From Frankia umida (lineage in GTDB: Bacteria > Actinomycetota > Actinomycetes > Frankiales > Frankiaceae): 64,000 nucleotides of DNA. The stretch spans positions 186,001 to 250,000 of the forward strand of contig NZ_JALKFT010000002.1 in NCBI RefSeq assembly GCF_023242945.1. Direction: 5' to 3'. Below, piece after piece: positions 39,633-48,326 of this stretch. The notes beneath the pieces are model-generated. The model was not told where the DNA came from and made no database searches. It was given only the letters and a program-made list of their open reading frames with translations. A program made the position numbers and the translations under genes. Numbering within the stretch: the first letter of the stretch is position 1; each line of letters begins with the position of its first letter.

Positions 39633-40853
39633 GTGAGTGTTGTGGATGTCGACGGCGAGATTCCGGTGGGTCGGGGCGACGGCGGCGCGGGGGGTGAGGC
39701 CCGCGAGATCCGCGAAATCCTGGAGCGGGCGGCCGAGGGTGGGCGCATCTCACCCGAGGAGGCGCTGCTGATCTACACACGCGCACCCCTGCATGCGCTG
39801 GGTGGCGCGGCGGACACGGTACGGCGACGGCGGTATCCCGATGGGATCGCGACGTACATCATTGACCGGAACATCAACTACACGAACGTCTGCGTGACGG
39901 CCTGCCGGTTCTGCGCGTTCTTCCGCGCGCCGAAGCACGAGGAGGGCTGGGTCCGCGACGTCGACGATCTCGTCACCAAGTGTGGTGAGGCAGTCGAGCT
40001 GGGCGCGACCCAGATCATGCTGCAGGGCGGGCACCATCCCGAGTTCGGCATCGAGTGGTACGAGCAGACGTTCTCGGCGATCAAGGCTGCGTATCCGCAG
40101 CTCACGCTGCACTCGTTGGGTGCCAGCGAGGTCATGCACATCTCCCGGACCTCGGGCATCACGGTGGAGCAGGCCATCGTCCGGCTGCGGGACGCGGGGC
40201 TGGACAGTTTCGCCGGCGCGGGGGCGGAGATTCTCACCGAGCGTCCTCGGCGGGCGATCGCACCGCTGAAGGAGCCGGGGCACGTGTGGCTGTCGGTGAT
40301 GGAGACGGCGCACAGGCTCGGCGTCGAGTCGACGGTGACGTTCATGATGGGTACGGGGGAGACGAACGCCGAGCGGATCGAGCACCTGCGGATGATCCGT
40401 GAGGTGCAGGATCGCACCGGGGGGTTCCGTTCGTTCATCCCGTGGACGTACCAGCCGGAGAACAACCACCTGGGCGGGCGGACCCAGGCCACGACACTGG
40501 AGTACCTGCGGCTGGTCGCCGTCGCGCGGCTGTTCTTCGACAACATCGCCCACCTGCAGGGTTCGTGGCTGACCACCGGCAAGGAGGTCGGGCAGCTCAC
40601 CCTGCACATGGGGGCGGATGATCTCGGGTCGGTGATGCTGGAGGAGAACGTCGTGTCAGCGGCGGGGGCGCGGCATCGGACAAACCGGTCCGAGCTGATC
40701 TCGCTGATCCGCACGGCCGGGCGCATCCCGGCGCAGCGGGACACGCTCTACCGGCATCTGGTCGTGCATCGTGACCCGACGCTCGACCCGGTCGATGACC
40801 GCGTCGCCTCGCACTTCTCCTCGACGGCGCTGCCGCTGGTCAGCACCACGTGA
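39633..40853 (+). CDS. mqnC: Cyclic dehypoxanthinyl futalosine synthase (radical SAM)
   Basis: 406 aa. Cyclises dehypoxanthinyl futalosine in menaquinone synthesis. Radical-SAM cysteines are C87, C91 and C94 (CVTACRFC). MqnC-type blocks: LQGGHHPEFGIEWYE, FMMGTGET, IPWTYQPENNHL and GSWLTTGKEVGQ. It begins with GTG and overlaps the deaminase gene by 4 nt (GTGA). The ~40-residue N-terminal extension is Gly-rich. MqnB and MqnD are not present in the window. Confidence 0.94.
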   Translation: MSVVDVDGEIPVGRGDGGAGGEAREIREILERAAEGGRISPEEALLIYTRAPLHALGGAADTVRRRRYPDGIATYIIDRNINYTNVCVTACRFCAFFRAPKHEEGWVRDVDDLVTKCGEAVELGATQIMLQGGHHPEFGIEWYEQTFSAIKAAYPQLTLHSLGASEVMHISRTSGITVEQAIVRLRDAGLDSFAGAGAEILTERPRRAIAPLKEPGHVWLSVMETAHRLGVESTVTFMMGTGETNAERIEHLRMIREVQDRTGGFRSFIPWTYQPENNHLGGRTQATTLEYLRLVAVARLFFDNIAHLQGSWLTTGKEVGQLTLHMGADDLGSVMLEENVVSAAGARHRTNRSELISLIRTAGRIPAQRDTLYRHLVVHRDPTLDPVDDRVASHFSSTALPLVSTT

Positions 40854-41923
40854 CGGTGGCCCCCACGGTTACCGGGCCGAAGATCGAACTACACGTCCAT
40901 CTTGAGGGGACGGTACGGCCGGCGACCCTGCTGGCGATGGCCCGGCGCAACAACGAGGCGTTGCCGGTGCGCACGGAGGCGGAACTCACGGAGCTCTACC
41001 GGTTTCGCGACTTCAGTCATTTCATCCAGGTCTGGGTGATGACGACGAACGTCATGCGCACCGAGGCCGACTTCCGCCAGGTGGTGGTGGACTACGCCGC
41101 GCAGGCGGCGGCGGCCGGTGCCGTGTACGTGGAGGGCATCTTCTCGCCCTGGTACCGGGTGCACCGCGGGGTGCGGGTCGAGGAGATCTTTCACGGCTAT
41201 CTGGACGGTGCGCTCGAGGCCGAGGCACGGTACGGCGTCCAGGTGCGGTTGACACCGGACATCGACCGGGTCCTGCCGGTGGACGCGGCGATGGAGGTGG
41301 CGGACTGGTCGGCGCGGTTCGCGCGCAGGGATCCCGAGCGGCTCATCGTCGGGCTCGGGCTCGGCGGGCCGGAGGCAGGGCATCCGCCGGAGCCGTTCGC
41401 ACCGGTCTTCGCGCGGGCACGCGAGGCGGGGCTGGCGGCGGTCCCACACGCGGGAGAGACGGTGGGGGTCGAGTCGGTGCGGGGGGCGTTGGACATGTTG
41501 GGGGCCCGGCGGATCCGGCACGGGGTGCGGGCGATCGAGGATCCGGCGCTCGTGCGGCGCCTCGCTGACGAGGGGATCGTGCTGGACGTGTGTCCGGTGT
41601 CGAATCTGCGGACGCGGTCGGTGACGACGTTGGAGGAGCATCCACTGGCCGAGCTGCGGGCCGCGGGGGTGGCGTGCTCGCTGGGCACCGACGATCCGGC
41701 GATGTTCGGCACCGATCTGGAGACCGAGTACGCGGTGGCCGCCGGGTTGGGTGTGCCGGCCCGGGAGCTGTACGCGGCGGGGGTCGCGGGGGCGCTGTGC
41801 GAGGAGCCGGTCCGGGTGGGGCTGCGCAAGCTCGGCGAGGCGACCGACTGGGACGCGGTCGAGCGGGCCGCGCGGGTGGCGGCGCCGGCGGCGCTCGCGC
41901 GGATCGGGGCGGTGGCGCTGTGA
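40850..41923 (+). CDS. Aminofutalosine deaminase (adenosine deaminase superfamily)
   Basis: 357 aa. Deaminates aminofutalosine to futalosine between MqnE and MqnB/MqnC. Metal ligands and catalytic residues: H15 and H17 in ELHVHLEG, H200 and E203 in PHAGE, H224 in RIRHG, and D281/D282 in GTDDPAMFGTD. It could instead be a plain adenosine deaminase, but 4-nt overlaps with mqnC upstream and menG downstream argue strongly for the futalosine role. Confidence 0.88.
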   Translation: MTVAPTVTGPKIELHVHLEGTVRPATLLAMARRNNEALPVRTEAELTELYRFRDFSHFIQVWVMTTNVMRTEADFRQVVVDYAAQAAAAGAVYVEGIFSPWYRVHRGVRVEEIFHGYLDGALEAEARYGVQVRLTPDIDRVLPVDAAMEVADWSARFARRDPERLIVGLGLGGPEAGHPPEPFAPVFARAREAGLAAVPHAGETVGVESVRGALDMLGARRIRHGVRAIEDPALVRRLADEGIVLDVCPVSNLRTRSVTTLEEHPLAELRAAGVACSLGTDDPAMFGTDLETEYAVAAGLGVPARELYAAGVAGALCEEPVRVGLRKLGEATDWDAVERAARVAAPAALARIGAVAL

Positions 41924-42639
41924 GCCGGGCGGGGCTGGACAAGGCGCCGCGGGAGGTCGCGGCGATGTTCGACGGGGTCGCCGGACGCTATGACCTGACC
42001 AACGCCGTCCTCAGTGGTGGTCTGGACCGGGTCTGGCGGAGTGCGGCGGCAGCAGCGTTGGAGCTGCGTCCGGGGCTACGGGTGCTGGATCTCGCGGCGG
42101 GTACGGCGACGTCCTCGCGGGCCTTCGCCGAGGCGGGGGCCGATGTCGTGGCCTGTGACTTCTCGCTGGGCATGTTGCGGGAGGGGCAGCGACGGCTGGG
42201 CCAGCGGCCGCTGGAGCTGTCGGCGGGGCGGCTGGTGCTGTCCGCGGGCGACGGGCTGGCGCTGCCGTTTCCGGATGCGGTGTTCGATCGGGTGACGATC
42301 TCCTTCGGGCTGCGCAACGTGGCTGACACCCGGCGGTGCCTGGCGGAGTTGCGGCGGGTGACCAGACCGGAGGGTGTCCTCGTGGTCTGCGAGTTCTCCC
42401 GGCCGGTGTGGCGGCCGTGGCGAACGGTCTACCTGGAGTACCTGATGCGGGCGCTGCCGCGAGTGGCTCGGGCGGTGAGCAGTAGCCCTGACTCCTACGT
42501 CTACCTGGCGGAGTCGATCCGGGCCTGGCCGGCGCAGGCCGATCTGGCCGACCTGCTGCGGGACGCCGGGTGGACGCGGGTGGGATGGCGCAACCTCACC
42601 GGCGGGGTTGTCGCGCTGCACCGGGGGCACGCCGGCTGA
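41920..42639 (+). CDS. menG: Demethylmenaquinone methyltransferase
   Basis: 239 aa from the GTG that overlaps the deaminase stop. SAM-dependent C-methylation of the naphthoquinone ring, the final ring modification. UbiE/MenG blocks: MFDGVAGRYDLTNAVLSGG, LDLAAGTAT (D57-T64), VTISFGLRNVAD and the PDSYVYLAESI stretch. A peripheral membrane enzyme. The downstream region has palindromes that may end this operon and start the next. Confidence 0.93.
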   Translation: MSRAGLDKAPREVAAMFDGVAGRYDLTNAVLSGGLDRVWRSAAAAALELRPGLRVLDLAAGTATSSRAFAEAGADVVACDFSLGMLREGQRRLGQRPLELSAGRLVLSAGDGLALPFPDAVFDRVTISFGLRNVADTRRCLAELRRVTRPEGVLVVCEFSRPVWRPWRTVYLEYLMRALPRVARAVSSSPDSYVYLAESIRAWPAQADLADLLRDAGWTRVGWRNLTGGVVALHRGHAG

Positions 42640-42649
42640 GTCGGGGATT

Positions 42650-42664
42650 GTACCAGGCTGGTAC
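42650..42664. promoter_or_regulatory. 15-bp palindrome GTACCAG-G-CTGGTAC after menG
   Basis: Perfect 7-bp arms with a single central base, the shape of a dimeric-repressor operator rather than of a terminator. It lies 11 nt past the menG stop and 224 nt before the reductase gene. Confidence 0.45.
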
Positions 42665-42807
42665 GGATGGCTTGGGACGTGAAAGTTGCCGACGGGTGAT
42701 CGTTGTTGCTGGGAGTGGTCTCCCGGTGTTCGAATTCGACTCGTCCAGCCATCTCCGCGTCCTGGTTGGTGCGATTGGCCTGCGTAGGGCCTACACTCGC
42801 CGGGGGT

Positions 42808-42829
42808 GCTCGTGAAGAATTTCACGAGC
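42808..42829 (+). promoter_or_regulatory. Inverted repeat GCTCGTGAA-GAAT-TTCACGAGC upstream of the reductase gene
   Basis: Perfect 9-bp arms around 4 nt, 58 nt before the start. A further odd palindrome GTAGG-G-CCTAC lies at 42784-42794, and TACACT (42792-42797) could be a -10. Probably a regulated promoter. Direct repeats of CGGTAGCGAT follow at about 42850-42880. Confidence 0.45.
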
Positions 42830-42887
42830 GGCCCGAACGGACCATCCTCGGTAGCGATCGGTAGCGATCCCTCGGTAGAGATCCGGA

Positions 42888-44210
42888 GTGCTGGTGGCGA
42901 AGGCAACGGCAGGCACCGATGGCAGCGGCAGCGGCGGCAGTGGGACGGCCGACGCCGATGTCATCGTGGTGGGAGCCGGGCCCGGCGGTTCGTCGGCCGC
43001 CTATCACCTCGCCAGTACGGGGCTGGATGTCCTGCTGCTGGAGAAGACCGCCTTCCCGCGGGAGAAGGTCTGCGGTGACGGGCTGACGCCGCGCGCCGTG
43101 CGCAGCCTCATCGAGATGGGCATCGACACGTCCGAGTCCGCGGGGTGGGCGCGCAACCGGGGGCTGCGCATCGTCGGGGGCAACGTCCGGCTCGAACTTC
43201 CCTGGCCGGAACTGGCCAACTGGCCTGGCTACGGTCTGGTGCGGCCCCGGCTCGACTTCGACGAACTGCTCGCCCGGCATGCCGAGAAGGCGGGGGCGCG
43301 GCTGTCGCAGAGCACGTCCGTCACCGCGCCGGTGGTCGACGAGCGCAGCGGCCGCGTGGTCGGGGTCCGGGCGCGTACCGGTCCGGACCGCGAGCCGGTG
43401 ACCTACCGGGCGCCACTGGTCGTCGCGGCGGACGGCAACAGCGCGCGGATCGCCCTGGCGATGGGCATCCGGCGGCGGGAGGATCGGCCGCTCGGGGTCG
43501 CGGTGCGCCGTTACTACCGCAGCACCCGCACGCACGACGACCATCTCGAGTCACACCTGGAGTTGTGGGAGGGGCGGCCGCGGGAGAGTCGGCTGCTGCC
43601 CGGCTACGGGTGGATCTTCGGGGTGGGTGACGGTACCAGCAACGTGGGGCTGGGTCTGCTCAACACGACCAGCGCGTTCCAGAACACGAACTACCAGGAT
43701 CTGTTGCGCCGCTGGCTGGCGGCGCTGCCGCCAGAATGGGGCTTCGTCGAGGAGAACGCGACCGGGCCGGTGCGCGGCAGTGCGCTGCCGATGGGTTTCA
43801 GTCGTACCCCCCACTACCGGGATGGTGTCCTGCTGGTCGGCGATTCCGGCGGCATGGTTAATCCGTTCAACGGCGAGGGCATCGCCTATGCACTGGAATC
43901 GGGCCGGTATGCGGCGGAGGTCGCAGTCCAGGCACTGGCTCGGGCGCAGGGGCCGGCGCGGGAACGCGCGCTGTCGCACTATCCGGAACTGATGCGCGCC
44001 CGATATGGGGGTTACTATACCCTTGGGCGTTACTTTGTGCAGCTTATCGGGAATCCCACGGTGATGGCGTTCGGGGCGAAGTACGGTCTGCCGCGGCCGC
44101 TGCTCATGCGGTTCCTGCTGAAGATCATGGCAAATCTGACCGACCCTCGGGGAGGGGATGCGATGGACCGACTGATCAATGCGATGACCCGCCTCGCCCC
44201 CGCGGCCTGA
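42888..44210 (+). CDS. menJ: Geranylgeranyl-reductase-family flavoprotein, probably menaquinone reductase MenJ
   Basis: 440 aa from GTG 42888; GTG 42894 is equally likely because GGAG lies 5 nt before it. FAD-binding VGAGPGGSSAAYHL at 28-41, then a conserved CGDGL near residue 62 and GDSGGMVNPFNGEGI for the flavin. The close M. tuberculosis relative Rv0561c (MenJ) saturates one isoprene unit of menaquinone and lies near menG and a prenyl synthase gene, as here. A role in archaeal-type lipids is unlikely in this context. Confidence 0.86.
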   Translation: MLVAKATAGTDGSGSGGSGTADADVIVVGAGPGGSSAAYHLASTGLDVLLLEKTAFPREKVCGDGLTPRAVRSLIEMGIDTSESAGWARNRGLRIVGGNVRLELPWPELANWPGYGLVRPRLDFDELLARHAEKAGARLSQSTSVTAPVVDERSGRVVGVRARTGPDREPVTYRAPLVVAADGNSARIALAMGIRRREDRPLGVAVRRYYRSTRTHDDHLESHLELWEGRPRESRLLPGYGWIFGVGDGTSNVGLGLLNTTSAFQNTNYQDLLRRWLAALPPEWGFVEENATGPVRGSALPMGFSRTPHYRDGVLLVGDSGGMVNPFNGEGIAYALESGRYAAEVAVQALARAQGPARERALSHYPELMRARYGGYYTLGRYFVQLIGNPTVMAFGAKYGLPRPLLMRFLLKIMANLTDPRGGDAMDRLINAMTRLAPAA

Positions 44211-44426
44211 CGTGTTACCCGGGTCGGTCCGGCCGTGTCCCAGGTGGGCTGGATCGACGTGTTGTGCCGGCGGGGAGGCCAGCGGGGGGGCCGTGCGGCG
44301 GGCGCCGCCGGAGCCGACAGCGCCTGCGGCGAGAGCACTCGCGGCGAGAGCGCGCGGTGAGCCGTGCCCGGAAGCTGGACCCCAGAAAACATCCGGTAAC
44401 ACTCTTCTGAAGGGGAGGAGTTCGGC

Positions 44427-44789
44427 ATGCTTTCGAACTACGTGCCGATCCTCGTACTGATGGCGATCGCGACGCTGTTCGCGGTCGGTTCCGTTGCGGC
44501 CGGTGCGCTGACCGGCCCGCGTAGGTTCAACCGGGCGAAGATCGACGCCTACGAGTGTGGCATCGAACCCTCCCCGGCGCCGGCCGGCCCGCAGCGGTTC
44601 CCGGTGAAGTACTACAACACCGCGATGCTCTTCATCGTCTTTGACATCGAGATCATCTTCCTGTTCCCGTGGGCGGTCGCGTTCGACAGTCTCGCGGTGT
44701 TCGGGCTCGGTGCGATGGCGCTGTTCATGGCGACGATCTTCGTCGCGTATGCGTACGAATGGCGCCGGGGAGGTCTGGAATGGGACTAG
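44427..44789 (+). CDS. nuoA: NADH-quinone oxidoreductase subunit A
   Basis: 120 aa with three membrane helices, part of the complex I membrane arm near the quinone site. Signature: YECGIEPSPAPAGPQRFPVKYY, then FIVFDIEIIFLFPWAV. AGGGGAGGAG lies just before the ATG. First gene of a full 14-gene nuoA-N operon, overlapping nuoB by 10 nt. The 216-nt upstream gap probably holds the main promoter, but none is clear. Confidence 0.97.
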   Translation: MLSNYVPILVLMAIATLFAVGSVAAGALTGPRRFNRAKIDAYECGIEPSPAPAGPQRFPVKYYNTAMLFIVFDIEIIFLFPWAVAFDSLAVFGLGAMALFMATIFVAYAYEWRRGGLEWD

Positions 44790-45550
44790 AGGAGAAACTG
44801 CCGAGCGGCATTCTGCTGACGAGCGTCGAGAAGCTCGCGAACTGGTCCCGCCGCTCCTCGCTGTGGCCGGCGACGTTCGGTCTGGCCTGCTGCGCGATCG
44901 AGATGATGTCGACCGGAGCCGGCCGTTACGACCTGTCCCGGTTCGGCATGGAGGTGTTCCGGGCCAGTCCCCGGCAGGCCGACCTGATGATCGTCGCCGG
45001 CCGGGTCAGCCAGAAGATGGCGCCGGTGCTGCGCCAGATCTACGACCAGATGCCGAACCCGAAGTGGGTGCTGTCGATGGGCGTGTGCGCGTCCAGCGGC
45101 GGCATGTTCAACAACTACGCGATCGTGCAGGGCGTCGACCACATCGTTCCGGTCGACATGTACCTGCCGGGCTGCCCGCCGCGGCCGGAGATGCTGATGG
45201 ACGCGATCCTCAAGCTGCACGAGAAGATCCTCGCCGGGCCGGTCAGCGGGCAGACCGCCTGGACCGAGCCGGGTGACTCGCCATACCCGAAGCCGATCGA
45301 CGTGGCCACCGCGCGGGCGGGGCTGCCGGCGGGGGCGCTCGACACGCGCACGCTGTCGGTCAACGACCGCAAGCGGTTCGAGATTCCTGCCGGTGCGCCG
45401 GCGACCACCGGCCGGGGTGGGGTCGACGCGGACTTCGACGCTCGGCGGCCCGCGGCGGTCACGCCGACCTCGGTGTTCGGTCGGGACAAGCGGGCGCCGA
45501 TCGACCCGGCGCCCAGCGACGAGTCCGGCCCTGCCGAGTCGCGCTCATGA
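44780..45550 (+). CDS. nuoB: NADH-quinone oxidoreductase subunit B
   Basis: 256 aa. Carries the terminal N2 [4Fe-4S] cluster that reduces menaquinone: C37, C38, C103 and C132 (ACC, GVC, PGC). The conserved part ends near residue 165, and the remaining ~90 residues are Pro/Ala/Asp-rich and unconserved, so the protein is ~70 residues longer than the ~184 of M. tuberculosis. The start is the ATG at 44780. It overlaps nuoC by 4 nt. Confidence 0.96.
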   Translation: MGLEEKLPSGILLTSVEKLANWSRRSSLWPATFGLACCAIEMMSTGAGRYDLSRFGMEVFRASPRQADLMIVAGRVSQKMAPVLRQIYDQMPNPKWVLSMGVCASSGGMFNNYAIVQGVDHIVPVDMYLPGCPPRPEMLMDAILKLHEKILAGPVSGQTAWTEPGDSPYPKPIDVATARAGLPAGALDTRTLSVNDRKRFEIPAGAPATTGRGGVDADFDARRPAAVTPTSVFGRDKRAPIDPAPSDESGPAESRS

Positions 45551-46299
45551 GCGGCGAGAACGGTACGCCGCAGGACGCGGCCGGCGAACTGGTCGCGGCC
45601 GGCGAACTGGTCGAGGCCGGCGAACTGGTCGAGGCCGGCGGGCAGGCGCGCGGGCCGGGCCTGCCCCAGGACGCCTTCGGTGCCGGTGGGACGGGCGACA
45701 CCTCCGGGTTCGGGGGGCTGGTGGCGCCGGTTCCGGTACTCACCAGCAGCGAGCGGCCCTTCGTCGACGCCGACGCGAACACCGTCTACGACACCCTTGA
45801 GCGGGTCTTTCCGCAGCTCGGCGAGGCAGTCGAGCGGGCCGTGGTCGATCGCGGGGAACTGACGCTGTATGTGCGGCGCGAGGCGCTGCTGGCGCTGGCG
45901 CAGACCCTGCGTGACGATCCGGGGCTGCGCTTCGAGCTGCTGTCGTCGTTGTCCGGGGTGGACTACCCGGCCGATCTCACCGGACGGCGGCTGCACTCGG
46001 TGGTGCAGCTGACGTCCATGACCCATCGCCGCCAGCTGCGGGTCGAGGTCAGCGTCGGGGACGACGACCCGACGCTGCCGAGCCTGACATCGGTGTGGCC
46101 GACCGCGGACTGGCACGAGCGGGAGGCCTACGACCTGTTCGGCATCGTCTACACCGGGCATCCCGGCCTGACCAGGATCATGATGCCCGACGACTGGATC
46201 GGGCATCCGCAGCGCAAGGACTACCCGCTGGGCGGCATCCCGGTCGACTACAAGGGCGCCACGATCCCCCCACCGGACGAGCGCCGGAGCTACTCGTGA
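45547..46299 (+). CDS. nuoC: NADH-quinone oxidoreductase subunit C
   Basis: 250 aa, 30-kDa subunit of the hydrophilic arm. C-terminal signature WHEREAYDLFGIVYTGHP and RKDYPLGG. The N-terminal ~80 residues are poorly conserved and contain three GELVxAG units from an 18-nt tandem repeat (45580-45633). Separate nuoC and nuoD genes, not a fused nuoCD. Confidence 0.95.
   Translation: MSGENGTPQDAAGELVAAGELVEAGELVEAGGQARGPGLPQDAFGAGGTGDTSGFGGLVAPVPVLTSSERPFVDADANTVYDTLERVFPQLGEAVERAVVDRGELTLYVRREALLALAQTLRDDPGLRFELLSSLSGVDYPADLTGRRLHSVVQLTSMTHRRQLRVEVSVGDDDPTLPSLTSVWPTADWHEREAYDLFGIVYTGHPGLTRIMMPDDWIGHPQRKDYPLGGIPVDYKGATIPPPDERRSYS
45580..45633 (+). repeat. 18-nt tandem repeat x3 in nuoC
   Basis: Three GCCGGCGAACTGGTCGAG-like units encoding AGELVE/AGELVA, in the variable N-terminus before the conserved domain. 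Confidence 0.92.
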
Positions 46300-46312
46300 T
46301 CCGAGGTGCGCG

Positions 46313-47644
46313 ATGACGACGACGTCCCAGCCCTATGAGGCTGGCTATGCCGAGTCCGGGAGCGGGCGGGTCTATACGGTCACCGGCGGTGACTGGGAGG
46401 ATGTGCTCGGGCACGGCGAGCAGGAGGCCGAGCGCATCGTCGTCAACATGGGGCCGCAGCATCCGTCCACCCATGGGGTGCTGCGACTCGTGTTGGAGAT
46501 CGAGGGCGAGACGGTCACCGAGACCCGACTGGTCATCGGCTACCTGCACACCGGGATCGAGAAGAGCTGCGAGTACCGGACCTGGACGCAGGCGGTCACC
46601 TTCCTGACCAGGGCCGACTACCTGTCGCCGTTGTACAACGAGACCGCGTACTGCCTGTCGGTGGAGCGGCTGCTGGGCATCACCGAGCAGATCCCCGAAC
46701 GGGCCACGGTGATCCGGGTGCTGGTGATGGAGCTGCAGCGGATCGCGTCCCACCTGGTGTGGCTGGCGACCGGCGGCATGGAACTCGGCGCCACCACCGC
46801 GATGATCTTCGGCTTCCGGGAGCGGGAGAAGGTGCTCGACCTGCTCGAGCTGATCACCGGGCTGCGGATGAACCACGCGTTCGTCCGGCCCGGTGGCCTC
46901 GCGCAGGACCTGCCGGACGGGGCCGATCGGGCGATCCGCGAGTTCCTTCTGGAGATGCCCAAGCGGATCGAGGAGTACCACCGGCTGCTCACCGGGCAGC
47001 CGATCTGGAAGGCCCGGATGGTGGACGTCAACATCCTCGACGCCGCCGGATGCATCGCGCTCGGGGTCACCGGCCCGGTGCTGCGGGCGGCGGGGCTGCC
47101 CTGGGACCTGCGCAAGACGATGCCGTACTGCGGCTATGAGACCTATGAGTTCGACGTGCCGACCGAGCTCGACGGCGACTCGTTCGCCCGGTACCTGGTG
47201 CGACTCAACGAGATGGGCGAGTCACTGAAGATCGTCGAGCAGTGTCTGGACCGGCTGCGGCCGGGGCCGGTCATGGTCGCCGACAAGAAGATCGCCTGGC
47301 CGGCGCAGCTGGCGATCGGCTCGGACGGGATGGGTAACTCCCTCGAGCACATCCGAAAGATCATGGGCACCTCGATGGAGGCGCTCATCCACCACTTCAA
47401 GCTGGTCACCGAGGGGTTCCGGGTGCCGGCGGGGCAGGTGTACACCCAGGTCGAGTCGCCCCGCGGCGAGCTTGGCTACCACGTGGTGTCCGACGGCGGG
47501 ACCAGGCCGTTCCGCGTGCATGTGCGCGATCCAAGTTTCGTCAACCTGCAGGCCGTGCCGGCGCTGACCGAGGGCGGCCAGGTGGCGGACGTGATCGTCG
47601 GGGTGGCCTCGGTCGACCCGGTGCTCGGGGGAGTGGACCGCTGA
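46313..47644 (+). CDS. nuoD: NADH-quinone oxidoreductase subunit D
   Basis: 443 aa, 49-kDa subunit lining the quinone-binding cavity with NuoB. Hallmarks: NMGPQHPSTHGVLRLVLEIEGE near residue 44, HTGIEKSCEYR, and ESPRGELGYHVVSDGG near the C-terminus. ATG 13 nt after nuoC. The stop overlaps the nuoE ATG by 1 nt. Confidence 0.97.
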   Translation: MTTTSQPYEAGYAESGSGRVYTVTGGDWEDVLGHGEQEAERIVVNMGPQHPSTHGVLRLVLEIEGETVTETRLVIGYLHTGIEKSCEYRTWTQAVTFLTRADYLSPLYNETAYCLSVERLLGITEQIPERATVIRVLVMELQRIASHLVWLATGGMELGATTAMIFGFREREKVLDLLELITGLRMNHAFVRPGGLAQDLPDGADRAIREFLLEMPKRIEEYHRLLTGQPIWKARMVDVNILDAAGCIALGVTGPVLRAAGLPWDLRKTMPYCGYETYEFDVPTELDGDSFARYLVRLNEMGESLKIVEQCLDRLRPGPVMVADKKIAWPAQLAIGSDGMGNSLEHIRKIMGTSMEALIHHFKLVTEGFRVPAGQVYTQVESPRGELGYHVVSDGGTRPFRVHVRDPSFVNLQAVPALTEGGQVADVIVGVASVDPVLGGVDR

Positions 47645-48324
47645 TGACGTTCTCACCGGAAACCCACACCGCGGCGGCGGAGATCATCGCCCGTTATCCG
47701 GCCGGCCGGTCGCGTTCGGCGCTGCTGCCACTGCTGCACCTGGTGCAGGCCGAGCAGAACTGTGTGACCACCGAGGGTGTCGCGTTCTGCGCCGAGCAGC
47801 TTGGCCTCACCGCCGCCGAGGTCGGCGCGGTCGCGACCTTCTACACCATGTACAAGCGCCATCCGGTCGGCGAGTACCTCGTCTCGGTCTGCACGAACCT
47901 GTCCTGTGCGCTGCTGGGCGGGGACGAGGTCTACGACCGGATCAGGGAGCAGCTCGGGATCGGGCATGACGAGACGACGCCGGATGGCCAGATCACGCTC
48001 GAACACGCCGAGTGCCTCGCGGCCTGCGACTACGCGCCGGTGCTGACGGTGAACTACGAGTTCTACGACCAGGTCGACGCGGACAGCGCGCAGGCCATCG
48101 TCGAGGGTCTGCGCGCGGGGCAGCGGCCGGCGCCGACGCGGGGCGGGCCGCTGTGCTCGTTCGCGGAGGTCTCCCGCCAGCTCGCCGGGTTCGCCGACCC
48201 GCGACCCGAGGGGGTCGCCGGGCCGGGGGTCGGGCAGCCGTCGGTGGCTGGCCTGCTGCTGGCCGAGGCCGCTGGGTGGACTGCCGAGCAGGCGCCGGCG
48301 GGCGCCGAGGCGAAGGGGAGCTGA
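47644..48324 (+). CDS. nuoE: NADH-quinone oxidoreductase subunit E
   Basis: 226 aa, 24-kDa subunit with the N1a [2Fe-2S] cluster: C83 and C88, then C124 and C128 (Cx4C...Cx3C). The thioredoxin-like domain ends near 155, followed by a ~60-residue Gly/Pro/Ala-rich tail. It lies between nuoD and nuoF, as in other actinobacterial operons. Confidence 0.96.
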   Translation: MTFSPETHTAAAEIIARYPAGRSRSALLPLLHLVQAEQNCVTTEGVAFCAEQLGLTAAEVGAVATFYTMYKRHPVGEYLVSVCTNLSCALLGGDEVYDRIREQLGIGHDETTPDGQITLEHAECLAACDYAPVLTVNYEFYDQVDADSAQAIVEGLRAGQRPAPTRGGPLCSFAEVSRQLAGFADPRPEGVAGPGVGQPSVAGLLLAEAAGWTAEQAPAGAEAKGS

Positions 48325-48326
48325 GG

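Noticed and set aside
40850..41923. Ordinary adenosine deaminase of purine salvage
   Set aside because: The active-site motifs allow it, but 4-nt overlaps with mqnC and menG point to aminofutalosine deaminase.
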